Source of the DNA: CAZWKX01 sp964614095
Lineage (GTDB): Bacteria; Actinomycetota; Acidimicrobiia; Spongiisociales; UBA11373
NCBI GenBank assembly: GCA_964614095.1
Contig: CAZTJO010000035.1
Span: 1 to 18,732 of the forward strand
Length of the DNA stretch: 18,732 bases
Direction of reading: 5' to 3'
Shown here: one piece after another, positions 1-6,968 of the stretch
How positions within the stretch are numbered: the stretch's first letter is position 1
How the letters are laid out: each line of letters opens with the position of its first letter
Translations under genes and position numbers: made by a program
Notes under the pieces: generated by a model
Databases searched by the model: none
The model's input: only the letters and a program-made list of their open reading frames with translations
Told to the model about the DNA's origin: nothing

Positions 1-396
1 GTCGAGTTCGTCTTCGCCGACGAAGTTGCGCTCGATGAAGTTGTCGACGGAGTCGGGAAGTATGTTGGAGGCGCCCACGCCGGCGGTGGCTGCTGCCACT
101 GCGGCGGTGCCGATGACGATCTTTCCGATGAGTGTTGAGAACAATCCTGCAAACACGGTTCTTCTCCTCCAGGTAGCCGGGGAGCGCCGGCTCGGGACCG
201 GGGATGAGACCGGAAGGCTGACGGCTGTCTGTGCAGCGCGCAGCACATGGGTTCCGGCTGTCTCCGGGTCGACGGATGCCGTTGCCTCCTGGCGGATGCG
301 TTTGATAACTCCGGCCCAGGCTTCGAGGCCGGGTGTTTCCCTGTCTGCGAGGAGAGCCTCGACGTTCTTGTCGCTGAGGGGCTCGAAGTCTTTCAT
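1..396 (-). CDS. Membrane protein downstream of ECF sigma factor, possible anti-sigma factor (3' end outside window)
   Basis: Only the first 132 codons are in the window; the frame stays open to base 1. The ATG at 396 is preceded by GAGG about 7 nt upstream and lies 26 bp after the stop of the sigma gene at 423-971, so the two are probably cotranscribed. The visible protein has a charged soluble N-terminal part (about residues 1-78) with Asp/Glu- and Arg-rich stretches, then one hydrophobic, Ala/Gly/Val-rich segment at about 80-110, then an acidic start of a second region (DNFIERNFVGEDELD). No zinc-binding HxxxCxxC anti-sigma motif is visible. The position directly after an ECF sigma gene suggests a partner or target of that sigma factor, but this is inferred from context only. 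I do not recognise the family. Confidence 0.7.
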   Translation of the reverse strand, partial: MKDFEPLSDKNVEALLADRETPGLEAWAGVIKRIRQEATASVDPETAGTHVLRAAQTAVSLPVSSPVPSRRSPATWRRRTVFAGLFSTLIGKIVIGTAAVAAATAGVGASNILPDSVDNFIERNFVGEDELD

Positions 397-422
397 GACA
401 CCCTCGTTACCGTCGGCGTGGC

Positions 423-971
423 TCACAGGGGTACGCCTTCCGTCTCGATGATCTCGCGCAGCCTTTCCAGGCCGCGGCGCTGCAGGGCCTTCACCGCTCC
501 AGGCCGTTTGCCCATGGTGTGGGCGATCTCGTCGATGGTGAGATCACCGAGCAGGCGTAGCAGCAGAACCGTCTGCTGACCCGGGGTCAGCCGGCCCAGT
601 AGCTTCACGGTGCTCTCGGTACCCAGGTTCTGGAGGGCCTCCTGCTCCACATCGCCGCCGGGGCCACCACCGCGGTCGATGTCATTCGGCTCCACCGGGC
701 GGCGGGAGCGGTAGCGCCGCTCGTCGATGAGGCGATGGTAGGCAATGGTGAAGACCCAGGAACGGAAGGATCGGGCATCGCCCCTGAACGAGCCGATGTT
801 GCGGGCCACCTGGACAAACACCTCGCCGAGCAGGTCCTCGGCCTCGACGGCACCTCGGCTCTTGAGATACCCGAGCACGGGCCCGGCCAGGTCACGGTAG
901 AGGCGCGACCAAGCCCATTCGGCACCGGCCTGGGCGGCCTCGACCGTCGCTCTGAACTCAGCTGGTTCCAC
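423..971 (-). CDS. ECF-type RNA polymerase sigma factor
   Basis: The protein has 182 aa, the usual length for an ECF sigma factor that binds core RNA polymerase and redirects it to stress promoters. Region 2 is seen at about residues 15-88 (YRDLAGPVLGYL, AEDLLGEVFVQVARNI, FRSWVFTIAYHRLIDERR) and region 4 at about 120-176 (LTPGQQTVLLLRLLGDLT, IDEIAHTMGKRPGAVKALQ). A short acidic Gly-rich linker separates them. The start is GTG at 971 with a loose AAGGA about 13 nt upstream; no better in-frame start is visible. The downstream membrane protein at 1-396 probably belongs to the same transcript. The subgroup of ECF factor cannot be assigned from the sequence alone. Confidence 0.93.
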   Translation of the reverse strand: MEPAEFRATVEAAQAGAEWAWSRLYRDLAGPVLGYLKSRGAVEAEDLLGEVFVQVARNIGSFRGDARSFRSWVFTIAYHRLIDERRYRSRRPVEPNDIDRGGGPGGDVEQEALQNLGTESTVKLLGRLTPGQQTVLLLRLLGDLTIDEIAHTMGKRPGAVKALQRRGLERLREIIETEGVPL

Positions 972-1043
972 GATGTATTGGCTCTTTCCTTGTTACCGAT
1001 GGATTCTTGGGCTTGGTTACGCACCGAGTCGAGGGATCCGGCA

Positions 1044-1466
1044 TCAATCGGGTGATCCGGGTCTCGTTTTGAGCTCTTCCACCAGGTGTCGGACCCGGCT
1101 CTCGATGTCGTCACGCACTGTGCGCACAAGATCCATCTCGGCGCCGTGAGGTTCGGCGACGTCCCAGTCTTCGTAGCGCTTTTCGGGGAATAGGGGGCAC
1201 TCGTCGCCGCAGCCCATTGTGATTACCACGTCGGCGCTCCGCAGCATGTCCTCATTCCAACGGCGGGGAGTCGCCGTACCCAAGTCGATGCCGGCCTCGG
1301 CCATGGCGGCGACCGCGGCCGGGTTGATGTGTTCGGCAGGATCTGCGCCGCCGGAGAGCACCGTGACCCAATCGCCGGCGAGGTGATGCAGCCAGGCCGC
1401 CGCCATTTGGGAGCGGCCGGCGTTGTGCACACATAGGAATAGCACGGTGGGCCTGTTGCTGTTCAT
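1044..1466 (-). CDS. arsC: Arsenate reductase, LMW phosphatase-fold ArsC
   Basis: The 140-aa protein carries the anion-binding P-loop C12-V-H-N-A-G-R-S near the N-terminus, typical of arsenate reductases related to low-molecular-weight tyrosine phosphatases. The motif MGCGDECPLFPEKRYEDW contains Cys86 and Cys90, placed like the second and third redox cysteines of thioredoxin-linked ArsC and like actinobacterial ArsC proteins. It should reduce arsenate to arsenite in the cytoplasm. The usual general-acid DP motif after the DW is replaced by EP (residues 105-106). Whether thioredoxin or mycothiol supplies electrons cannot be read from the sequence. No arsR, arsB or acr3 gene is adjacent. It starts 56 bp from the divergent phosphatase gene, so the two may share a control region. 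Confidence 0.88.
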   Translation of the reverse strand: MNSNRPTVLFLCVHNAGRSQMAAAWLHHLAGDWVTVLSGGADPAEHINPAAVAAMAEAGIDLGTATPRRWNEDMLRSADVVITMGCGDECPLFPEKRYEDWDVAEPHGAEMDLVRTVRDDIESRVRHLVEELKTRPGSPD

Positions 1467-1522
1467 GGGCTGCCTGCGTGGGGTTCCCCATCTCAGCAGA
1501 CCCCCCGCGGTACCGTCCTTTC

Positions 1523-1960
1523 ATGGCGAGGGAGATCGTGTTTGTTTGTACCGGGAACATATGCCGTTCTGCCATGGCGGAGGCGATGGCCAGGAGTCGG
1601 ACCGGCCCGGAGTCTGGGGTGAATTTCGGCAGCGCCGGTCTGTACTCGCTTGATGGCGCCCCGGCGGCATCGAACGCGATAGAGGCGGCGGCCGAGATTG
1701 GTGTTGATGTCACGCCGCATCGGGCTCGCGGGCTCAGTCGGAAGGTCGCCGAGAGCGCTGATGCCATCTACGTGATGACCGCTTCGCACCGTGTTGCCCT
1801 GCTGGCCATGGAGCCGGCTCTTGGGGGGAAGGTTGAGCTGCTCGATCCCGGCGGGGAGGACATTGGCGATCCATACGGCCGTGATCTCGAGGCCTATCGA
1901 CGGGCACGGGACCAGATTGTCAAGGCCCTAGACGCCCGGCTTGAAGACTGGAAGAGCTAG
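1523..1960 (+). CDS. Low-molecular-weight protein phosphatase (predicted tyrosine type)
   Basis: The 145-aa protein opens with a beta strand and the catalytic P-loop C9-T-G-N-I-C-R15-S16 (CX5RS), and the general acid is Asp116 in DPYG. This is the whole LMW-PTP fold. An upstream ATG at 1478 would add 15 poorly conserved residues, so the start at 1523 (MAREIVFVCTGN) is preferred. In the B. subtilis arginine phosphatase YwlE the residue before the second P-loop cysteine is Thr, and replacing it by Ile shifts preference to phosphotyrosine. Here it is Ile13, which argues for tyrosine specificity. No clear Shine-Dalgarno is visible; a TACCGT at 1511-1516 could be a -10 element giving a nearly leaderless mRNA. 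It is divergent from arsC, a distant structural relative. Confidence 0.9.
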   Translation: MAREIVFVCTGNICRSAMAEAMARSRTGPESGVNFGSAGLYSLDGAPAASNAIEAAAEIGVDVTPHRARGLSRKVAESADAIYVMTASHRVALLAMEPALGGKVELLDPGGEDIGDPYGRDLEAYRRARDQIVKALDARLEDWKS

Positions 1961-2024
1961 GCCACATTCGCAACGAGCGCGGAGTGTGAGCGGCCCGATG
2001 AGGTGTCCGCTCCGCAGCCGAGAC

Positions 2025-3125
2025 CTAGCGATCCGTGCTGTGCCGGGCGTTGCGCCGGCGCCACAGGGGTGGGACGACCCAGGTCAGCAGGATGCCCAGT
2101 GCCGCTCCGCCGATACCGATTCCGGCGTAGACCTTGGCCGCCGTGGTCTGGATGCAGGCGTGTCGTGCCGCGTCGGTGTCTTCAAACGCGCAGGGGAGGC
2201 CGACTGCGATGAAAAACCCGAGCAGCAAGAGGATGGTGACGGTGATTTGCAGAGTTATCCGGATGCCTTGAGGCATTGGCTCTCCAGGCGGCCGGGCCGG
2301 CCGACGACGGAGCTTGGGGGCGATGCTGATGGCGAGAGCGCCGGCAGCAAAGAACGATCCCATGATCCACAAGAGCATCCCGTAGCCCAAGGTGATCAAG
2401 CGCCACTCCTGTTTCGAGAAGGCGAACGACGCCAGGTTGACCAGAGGAAGGATGGCGGCGGCGGCGATCGTCACACCGGCCAGTACCCTCAGCCAAACCG
2501 GGACACTGCCCGTTGCCGGTGGTTCGGCCGCGGGCCAGAGGAGAATGGCGAGTGCTACCACTCCCAGGGCCGCCGCCGAGATCATCACGGCGAGGCTGGT
2601 GAACGCGGGCGCCGAGCCTACCCAATAGAGATCGCTGGCGAGCAGTTGATTGAGACCCCTTGCGCCTGCGGCGGTGAACAGGTCCCATCCGGATGTGGTA
2701 TCTCCTAGCACCGACTGCAGCCAGGGTAGGAACGTGCTCAAGGCGGCCAGGCCGGCAAGGGGAAGGGCGGCAGCGGCAAAGCCGCGTCGCATCCGCACCG
2801 TTGTCGGCTGCAGCGTGCCCTTGTCCCTTTTTGCAGCCGGGGGAGGCGGGGGAACGGCGGCCGGAGGGGAGTCGGCCGGTGGGGGAGGGACGGCAGGCTG
2901 ACGCAGCTCGCTATCGGTGTGGACGTCGGTCAGAGGGCCGCCGCAGGTGGGGCACTCGTCGGAGCCTGTGGCGGTCATTACCTGGTGACAGGCCTGGCAG
3001 TACCCGCGCCGGTACACCTCAAACTCGGCTCTGCAGAAACGACACAGCCTTGCTTCGGCTTTGATCTCGTTGCCGCAGCGCGGGCACACCTTGGCGCTGG
3101 GACTCGATGGTGGTCGGCTGCCCAT
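2025..3125 (-). CDS. Double zinc-ribbon polytopic membrane protein
   Basis: From the ATG at 3125 the protein has 366 aa; the start is fixed by a strong GGGAGG 5 nt upstream, although the frame is open to 3272. Two zinc ribbons lie at the N-terminus: C14xxC17...C28xxC31 and C43xxC46...C58xxC61. A Pro-rich linker follows (about 77-98). About six hydrophobic segments come next, near residues 115-135, 173-198, 210-233, 248-270, 291-311 and 331-352, with an Arg-rich loop at about 271-280 and a basic C-terminal tail. Such zinc-ribbon plus membrane proteins are common in actinobacteria and have no single known role; the ribbons are probably cytoplasmic. It converges on the LMW phosphatase gene and diverges from the ABC transporter. 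Confidence 0.82.
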   Translation of the reverse strand: MGSRPPSSPSAKVCPRCGNEIKAEARLCRFCRAEFEVYRRGYCQACHQVMTATGSDECPTCGGPLTDVHTDSELRQPAVPPPPADSPPAAVPPPPPAAKRDKGTLQPTTVRMRRGFAAAALPLAGLAALSTFLPWLQSVLGDTTSGWDLFTAAGARGLNQLLASDLYWVGSAPAFTSLAVMISAAALGVVALAILLWPAAEPPATGSVPVWLRVLAGVTIAAAAILPLVNLASFAFSKQEWRLITLGYGMLLWIMGSFFAAGALAISIAPKLRRRPARPPGEPMPQGIRITLQITVTILLLLGFFIAVGLPCAFEDTDAARHACIQTTAAKVYAGIGIGGAALGILLTWVVPPLWRRRNARHSTDR

Positions 3126-3171
3126 GAGCACCTCCCGGTGCGGTGTTCCCTCCGGCCAAACTAGTCCTCGA

Positions 3172-3196
3172 GCCGGGCCGGTGAGTCTGGCCCGGC
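3172..3196. other. Inverted repeat in divergent intergenic region
   Basis: The arms GCCGGGCC and GGCCCGGC form an 8-bp perfect stem around a 9-nt loop, 47 bp upstream of the zinc-ribbon gene start. It lies in the 206-bp space between that gene and the ABC transporter. It could be an operator or an RNA hairpin in the leader; there is no T-tract on either side, so a terminator is unlikely. Confidence 0.35.
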
Positions 3197-3293
3197 ACCA
3201 CGATGCAGCAGCTCGGCAAGGTGACTCGAGGTGCAGGATCGGCGCCGGGGCTCCGGCATCCGGAAGCGGCAATTGGCAGGTTCTCTGCGGATT

Positions 3294-3321
3294 TTGAGCG
3301 CTGATCCCATCCGCGTAGCCT
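3294..3321 (+). promoter_or_regulatory. Putative promoter of the ABC transporter operon
   Basis: A -35-like TTGAGC at 3294-3299 and a -10-like TAGCCT at 3316-3321 are 16 bp apart. The -10 fits the actinobacterial TANNNT pattern. The GTG start at 3332 lies only 10 nt after the -10 and there is no Shine-Dalgarno, so the mRNA may be leaderless. Confidence 0.4.
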
Positions 3322-3331
3322 CCGGGCCGCT

Positions 3332-4252
3332 GTGGATTCTGTCATCGAGGTGGAGCGCCTGAAGAAAACGTACGGCGACGTGATCGCCGTCGACGACGTG
3401 TCCTTCGCGGTCGACGAGGGTGAGATCTTCGGCATCCTCGGTCCCAACGGCGCCGGCAAGACCACAATTGTTGAGTGCCTCCAAGGTCTGAGGCGTCCCG
3501 ATTCCGGCCGGCTGCGAGTTTTTGGACTCGACCCGGGGCGGGGCAAGCGTGAGTTGCGCGGCCGGATTGGCTCGCAGCTGCAGGAGTCGAGTCTGCCCGA
3601 TCGCATTCGGGTGTGGGAGGCCCTGGACCTGTTTGCCTCACTGAGCCCGGAGCCGGCCGACTGGGAGACGCTTATCGGGCAGTGGGGCCTCGGCGACAAG
3701 CGGGATGCATCGTTCGCCAGTCTCTCCGGCGGGCAACGACAGCGACTTCTTGTGGCTCTCTCCCTGGTCAACAACCCTGAAGTCGTGTTCCTGGACGAGA
3801 TGACCACAGGCCTCGATCCGGCTTCACGCCGGGTCGCCTGGGATCTTGTGGCCGCCATCAAAGCCCGGGGCACGACGGTGGTGCTGGTTACCCACTTCAT
3901 GGATGAGGCGGAGCGCCTGTGTGATCGTCTGGCCATCGTCGACTCGGGCCGTGTGGTTGCCATGGGTGCACCCCAGAGACTTATCGACGAGCACGCCCCG
4001 CAGGTGCTGGTGCGCTTCAGCACCGATTGGGCCGACCTCGGTCTCCTGAGTGATCTGCAGGAGGTCGAGCGGGTGGAACGATACGGGAGCAGGGTCGAGG
4101 TGTCGGGGTCCGGTCCGGTGCTCGCGGTGGTTGCAGCCGCTCTTGTGGGCCACGGCATCCTGCCCACCGACCTTCGGGCCGAGCGGGCCAGCCTCGAAGA
4201 TGTCTTCCTCGCCCTCACCGGAGGGCGTTTTGAAGAGGAGCCGGCGTCGTGA
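3332..4252 (+). CDS. ABC transporter ATP-binding protein, ABC-2 exporter type
   Basis: The 306-aa protein is a complete nucleotide-binding domain with a C-terminal extension of about 85 residues, as in DrrA/NatA/CcmA-type exporters. Visible motifs are Walker A GPNGAGKT (37-44), a Q-loop glutamine near 82, signature LSGGQ (131-135), Walker B VVFLDE (151-156) and the switch histidine H188. The common Pro after the Walker B Glu is Met (LDEMTTGLDP). It should hydrolyse ATP to drive export through the membrane partner encoded next. The start is GTG at 3332, and the 3' end overlaps the permease gene by 4 nt (GTGA), a sign of translational coupling. The substrate cannot be predicted; drugs, lipids or ions are all possible for this family. 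Confidence 0.93.
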   Translation: MDSVIEVERLKKTYGDVIAVDDVSFAVDEGEIFGILGPNGAGKTTIVECLQGLRRPDSGRLRVFGLDPGRGKRELRGRIGSQLQESSLPDRIRVWEALDLFASLSPEPADWETLIGQWGLGDKRDASFASLSGGQRQRLLVALSLVNNPEVVFLDEMTTGLDPASRRVAWDLVAAIKARGTTVVLVTHFMDEAERLCDRLAIVDSGRVVAMGAPQRLIDEHAPQVLVRFSTDWADLGLLSDLQEVERVERYGSRVEVSGSGPVLAVVAAALVGHGILPTDLRAERASLEDVFLALTGGRFEEEPAS

Positions 4253-4989
4253 GAACCACCGCAAAGCTGGCCTTCGTCGAGCTGAAACTCTTCGGCCGGG
4301 AGCCGCTGACCGTGGTGTTCGCCCTGGCCTTGCCGCTGATCACGCTGTTTGTTCTCGGCGGTGTGTTCGGCAACGACCCCGATCCCGAGTTCTACCGGGG
4401 TTTTGGGCCGATGAACTACTACACCCCCGGCTACGTCGGCCTCGTCCTTGCCTCCATTGGATTGTTGAGTGTTCCTACCCATCTCGCCGGCAACCGCGAA
4501 CGCGGCGTACTGCGGCGCTTCCGAGCCTTTTCGGTCTCGCTGTGGGCGGTCGTGGGCGCTGAGGTGCTGGTGAGCCTGTGCATCGCCGCGGTGAGCGGGT
4601 GCGTTCTCGTTGTGGCGTCGGTGATGGTGTACGACGTGAGTTGGCCTCAGTCCCCGGCCCTCTGCGTCGCCGCCTTCGGCCTGAGTTCGCTCTGCTTCGC
4701 CTCGATCGGTGTGTTGCTCGGCTCGCTGATGCCCAGCGCCCGCGCCGCCCAAGCGGGCGGCATGCTGCTCTGGTTCACCATGATGTTTGTCAGTGGGGTC
4801 GGGCCTCCCCCGGAAGTACTCAATACCCCGCTGCGCACCATTGGCGACCTCACCCCGCTCAAACACGTGGTGATCGTGCTGCAGGACGCGTGGCTCGGAC
4901 TGGGGTGGAATTGGGGTGAAGCCGGCATAGTGGCCGGACTCCTGCTGGTCTCGGTGCTGGGGATCACGTACTTGTTCAGGTGGGAGTGA
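4249..4989 (+). CDS. ABC-2 type transporter permease
   Basis: The 246-aa protein starts at a GTG overlapping the stop of the ATPase gene by 4 nt. It has about six membrane segments: one near residues 18-40, then after an outer loop (DPDPEFYRGFGPMNYYTPG) further ones near 60-80, 100-125, 135-160, 165-185 and 220-242. The motif NRERGVLRRFRAF between the second and third segments is the typical coupling-helix region of ABC2_membrane permeases. It forms the export channel with the ATPase at 3332-4252. The two-gene unit is complete, with no accessory domain or regulator. It ends 30 bp from the convergent repair gene. Confidence 0.9.
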   Translation: MRTTAKLAFVELKLFGREPLTVVFALALPLITLFVLGGVFGNDPDPEFYRGFGPMNYYTPGYVGLVLASIGLLSVPTHLAGNRERGVLRRFRAFSVSLWAVVGAEVLVSLCIAAVSGCVLVVASVMVYDVSWPQSPALCVAAFGLSSLCFASIGVLLGSLMPSARAAQAGGMLLWFTMMFVSGVGPPPEVLNTPLRTIGDLTPLKHVVIVLQDAWLGLGWNWGEAGIVAGLLLVSVLGITYLFRWE

Positions 4990-5012
4990 GGCGTTCCGCC
5001 GGAGACGGAGCA

Positions 5013-5086
5013 GCAGAGTTCAGAAGGCGCGATAGCGGCCCGACACCCGAGATTCTGAATCTTGAACGCTGAGCTCTGGACTTCTG
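5013..5086 (-). repeat. Dispersed heptad repeat element, copy 1
   Basis: Read on the minus strand, five degenerate 7-bp units run from 5086 to 5052 (CAGAAGT, CCAGAGC, TCAGCGT, TCAAGAT, TCAGAAT). A 25-bp core (5051-5027) beginning CTCGGGT and containing GCTATC follows, then inverted units CTTCTGA and ACTCTGC (5026-5013). It shares unit sequence, core motifs and exact core length with the copy at 18156-18257. It covers the last codons of the repair gene and thus encodes its C-terminal tail, then continues into the short gap before the ABC permease end. Confidence 0.6.
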
Positions 5087-5859
5087 CCCCCCTTGGGGCG
5101 GCAGTTTTTGCAGGGCCGATAGCCCGATGTCTCCGCCTGGCGTGCGTTCTTGAATTCGACGCGGTGCACATCGGTGATGCGGCGGGCATACGAGCAGGTC
5201 GGATAGCAGTAGATGTGGGTGGTGTCGCTGCCCAGCAGGCGCACCCCACGCCCGGCAAGTTGTGCCTGGGTGTTGGTGTCGAGTCCCTCTGCCTCAAGGA
5301 GGCGCCGTTTGTTGGCGTCCTCGCCGAGTGAGTACCGTCCGAGCCGTCCGTCGGCTCGCACCACTCGGTGGCAGGGCACCAACAAAGGAACCGGATTGGC
5401 GGCCAGAGCGCGGCCCACCGCCCGTGCTGCCTTCGGGTTGCCGACTTCATGCGCCACCCAGGTATAGGGACGGGTCTCCCCGGAAGGGATCTCTGCCGCC
5501 TTGTGCAACACCGACACATGGAAGGCACTCAGGCCGCGAAGGTCGAGGGGAAGGCTGCCGGTGCGTCCCGTGTCGATAGCTCGGGCCAGCGACGAGGCGA
5601 GTTCGGTAGGCATGCTGCCGGCGGCGCAGGCGCGTCGGCCAAAATGGTCCCGAAATCGCTGCTCGAAGGATTCGGCGGTTCCGGCGATGTCGACAAACGA
5701 GATGCCGTGTTCGCTGAAGGCCACATAGAGCAGTCCCAGAGGAGAGGATCGGGTCACGTAGCCGTCGGCGATGCCGGTCTTGATGAGCACGGCAGGGAGC
5801 ACGCCGCCTGGGGCCGGCTGACGCAGGCTGCGGAGAGAATCCGTCAGTTTGTCGTCCAT
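5020..5859 (-). CDS. Methylated-DNA--protein-cysteine methyltransferase with C-terminal Ada-type zinc domain
   Basis: The 279-aa protein first carries a suicide O6-alkylguanine-DNA alkyltransferase: an N-terminal subdomain (about 30-100) and the catalytic part (about 108-192) with FHVSVLHKAAEIPSGET, the acceptor cysteine in PCHRVV (Cys163) and GRLGRYSLG. A second module at about 205-257 matches the Ada N-terminal zinc domain, with cysteines 218, 222, 250 and 253 in IYCYPTC and GYRPCKNCRP. In E. coli Ada the residue matching Cys218 (Cys38) accepts methyl groups from phosphotriesters. In Ada this domain is N-terminal and linked to an AraC-type helix-turn-helix; here it is C-terminal and no AraC part is present. 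The gene overlaps the preceding sigma gene by 16 nt. Its last 20 residues come from a dispersed repeat. Confidence 0.9.
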   Translation of the reverse strand: MDDKLTDSLRSLRQPAPGGVLPAVLIKTGIADGYVTRSSPLGLLYVAFSEHGISFVDIAGTAESFEQRFRDHFGRRACAAGSMPTELASSLARAIDTGRTGSLPLDLRGLSAFHVSVLHKAAEIPSGETRPYTWVAHEVGNPKAARAVGRALAANPVPLLVPCHRVVRADGRLGRYSLGEDANKRRLLEAEGLDTNTQAQLAGRGVRLLGSDTTHIYCYPTCSYARRITDVHRVEFKNARQAETSGYRPCKNCRPKGGRSPELSVQDSESRVSGRYRAF

Positions 5860-6422
5860 TGTGTTTCCTCCAGGTTGTTTCGCAGATGGGCCAGACCTCG
5901 GTGCACGTCCGCCTTGACCGTTCCCAAGGGGCGGTCGAGGGCCTCGGCGATCTCGGCGTAGGTGAGGCCAACAACGTGGCGCAGCACCACGGCCAGCCGC
6001 ATCTGCCAGGGAAGTTTCAATAGGTGACCGGCGAGGAGCGAAAGCTCATCGGCGGCCACCGCCTGCTGCTCCGGGCCGGGGCCCTTGGCTTGCAGTGTTG
6101 CGGGGAGCGGAGCCTCGGGGTGCCGGCGCCTGCTTCGAATTCGGTTGCGGCACAGGTTGGCGGCGATGGTCCACAGCCACTCCCGCAGATGCAGAGCCTT
6201 GGTGCGGTCGGCCGTGTATTGGCCCAGGGCGTGATAGGCCTTTGTGTAGGTCTCCTGGGTCACATCTTCGGCGTCGGCCCAATTGCCGGTGAGGCGGAGA
6301 GCGCCGGAGAAGATGTCGTCCTGGGTGGCGTGGACCAGATCGAGGAAGGCCGTATCGATGTTGGCGGCTAGAGCCGCGGCCAGCTCAACGGAATCCGTGT
6401 GGTGTGCTCCTTTGCGGTCCAT
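5844..6422 (-). CDS. ECF-type RNA polymerase sigma factor overlapping a DNA alkylation-repair gene
   Basis: From the ATG at 6422 (GGAGATGA directly upstream) the protein has 192 aa; the frame is open to 6503 but the Shine-Dalgarno decides the start. Region 2 is at about 30-98 (FSGALRLTGNWADAEDVTQETYTKAYHAL, split by helices; LREWLWTIAANLCRNRIRSR), and region 4 at about 128-185 (LLKLPWQMRLAVVLRHV, LTYAEIAEALDRPLGTVKADV). A His-rich start and a Pro-rich linker (about 107-122) surround them. Its stop lies 16 nt inside the methyltransferase-Ada gene, so translation of the two is probably coupled. No anti-sigma gene is adjacent, which is unusual and makes the repair protein a candidate partner; that is inference from gene order. 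Confidence 0.92.
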   Translation of the reverse strand: MDRKGAHHTDSVELAAALAANIDTAFLDLVHATQDDIFSGALRLTGNWADAEDVTQETYTKAYHALGQYTADRTKALHLREWLWTIAANLCRNRIRSRRRHPEAPLPATLQAKGPGPEQQAVAADELSLLAGHLLKLPWQMRLAVVLRHVVGLTYAEIAEALDRPLGTVKADVHRGLAHLRNNLEETQWTTN

Positions 6423-6456
6423 TTCATCTCCAAGAACACCGGATGAGCGCGCCGGG

Positions 6457-6486
6457 TTGCACGAGTACCGTTGTAGAACGTAGCGT
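6457..6486 (+). promoter_or_regulatory. Putative promoter of the Ddn-like reductase gene
   Basis: TTGCAC (6457-6462) and TAGCGT (6481-6486) are separated by 18 bp and resemble actinobacterial -35 and TANNNT -10 elements. A start near 6493 would leave a short leader holding the AAGGAG ribosome site at about 6501-6506. The site lies in the 90-bp space shared with the divergent sigma gene. Confidence 0.4.
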
Positions 6487-6512
6487 CGCCATGCTCGCGG
6501 CAAGGAGTCACC

Positions 6513-6968
6513 ATGCCCATCGGAACTTCCATCGTCAGCGGAGTGCTGCGCTCACCGCTGCACCGGATGATGAGCCGCTCACTCTTGTTGCTCAAGTACC
6601 AGGGACGCCGCACCGGCAAGGAGTACACCATTCCTGTTGGCTACGCGCGCCATGGTGAAGAGATCATCGTGATCGCCCGCAGGGCCGACACCAAGTCGTG
6701 GTGGACCAACCTGCGGGGCCCGCAGCAGGTCGAGGTCTACCTGGGGCGCTCCTGGAAAAAGGGCGTGGCCCGGGCCGTCGAGGGCGAGGATGCGGCAGAA
6801 CGTATGAGGAGGTACCTCGAGGCCCAGCCGCGTATGGCCAAGATGCTCCGAGCCGAGCGTGATCCCGACGGCAAAGTCGCGTTGGCGGAAGCACGCCGGG
6901 TCGTTCAGGGGAACGCGGTTGTGGTGGTCGAACTGGATTCGGGTGTACAGAAAGGCGTCTCTGCGTGA
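6513..6968 (+). CDS. Ddn-like nitroreductase / deazaflavin-dependent oxidoreductase family protein
   Basis: The 151-aa protein has the split-barrel pattern of the actinobacterial F420H2-dependent Ddn family: a hydrophobic start, then LLLLKYQGRRTGKEYTIPVG, split around a strand GEEIIVIARR and followed by KSWWTNLRGPQQVEVYLG. In that family the GRRTG-type turn and the WWxNL motif lie at the cofactor site. It probably transfers hydride from reduced F420 (or binds FMN) to a quinone-, nitro- or aldehyde-like substrate; which one is not visible. The ATG at 6513 has AAGGAG 6 nt upstream. Its stop overlaps the next gene by 4 nt (GTGA). It is divergent from the sigma-repair operon. Confidence 0.8.
   Translation: MPIGTSIVSGVLRSPLHRMMSRSLLLLKYQGRRTGKEYTIPVGYARHGEEIIVIARRADTKSWWTNLRGPQQVEVYLGRSWKKGVARAVEGEDAAERMRRYLEAQPRMAKMLRAERDPDGKVALAEARRVVQGNAVVVVELDSGVQKGVSA

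Noticed and set aside
1961..2024. Terminator between the convergent phosphatase and zinc-ribbon genes
   Set aside because: Only alternative 6-bp stems (GCGGAG/CTCCGC or GAGCGG/CCGCTC) with long loops are possible; too weak to call.
3126..3272. 49-residue N-terminal extension of the zinc-ribbon membrane protein
   Set aside because: The Shine-Dalgarno GGGAGG fits the ATG at 3125, and the extension has no conserved look and covers the inverted repeat.
3019..4866. Open frame of 615 codons on the minus strand across the ABC operon
   Set aside because: It lies opposite two clear ABC genes and reads as Arg/Ser/Thr/Pro-rich low-complexity sequence.
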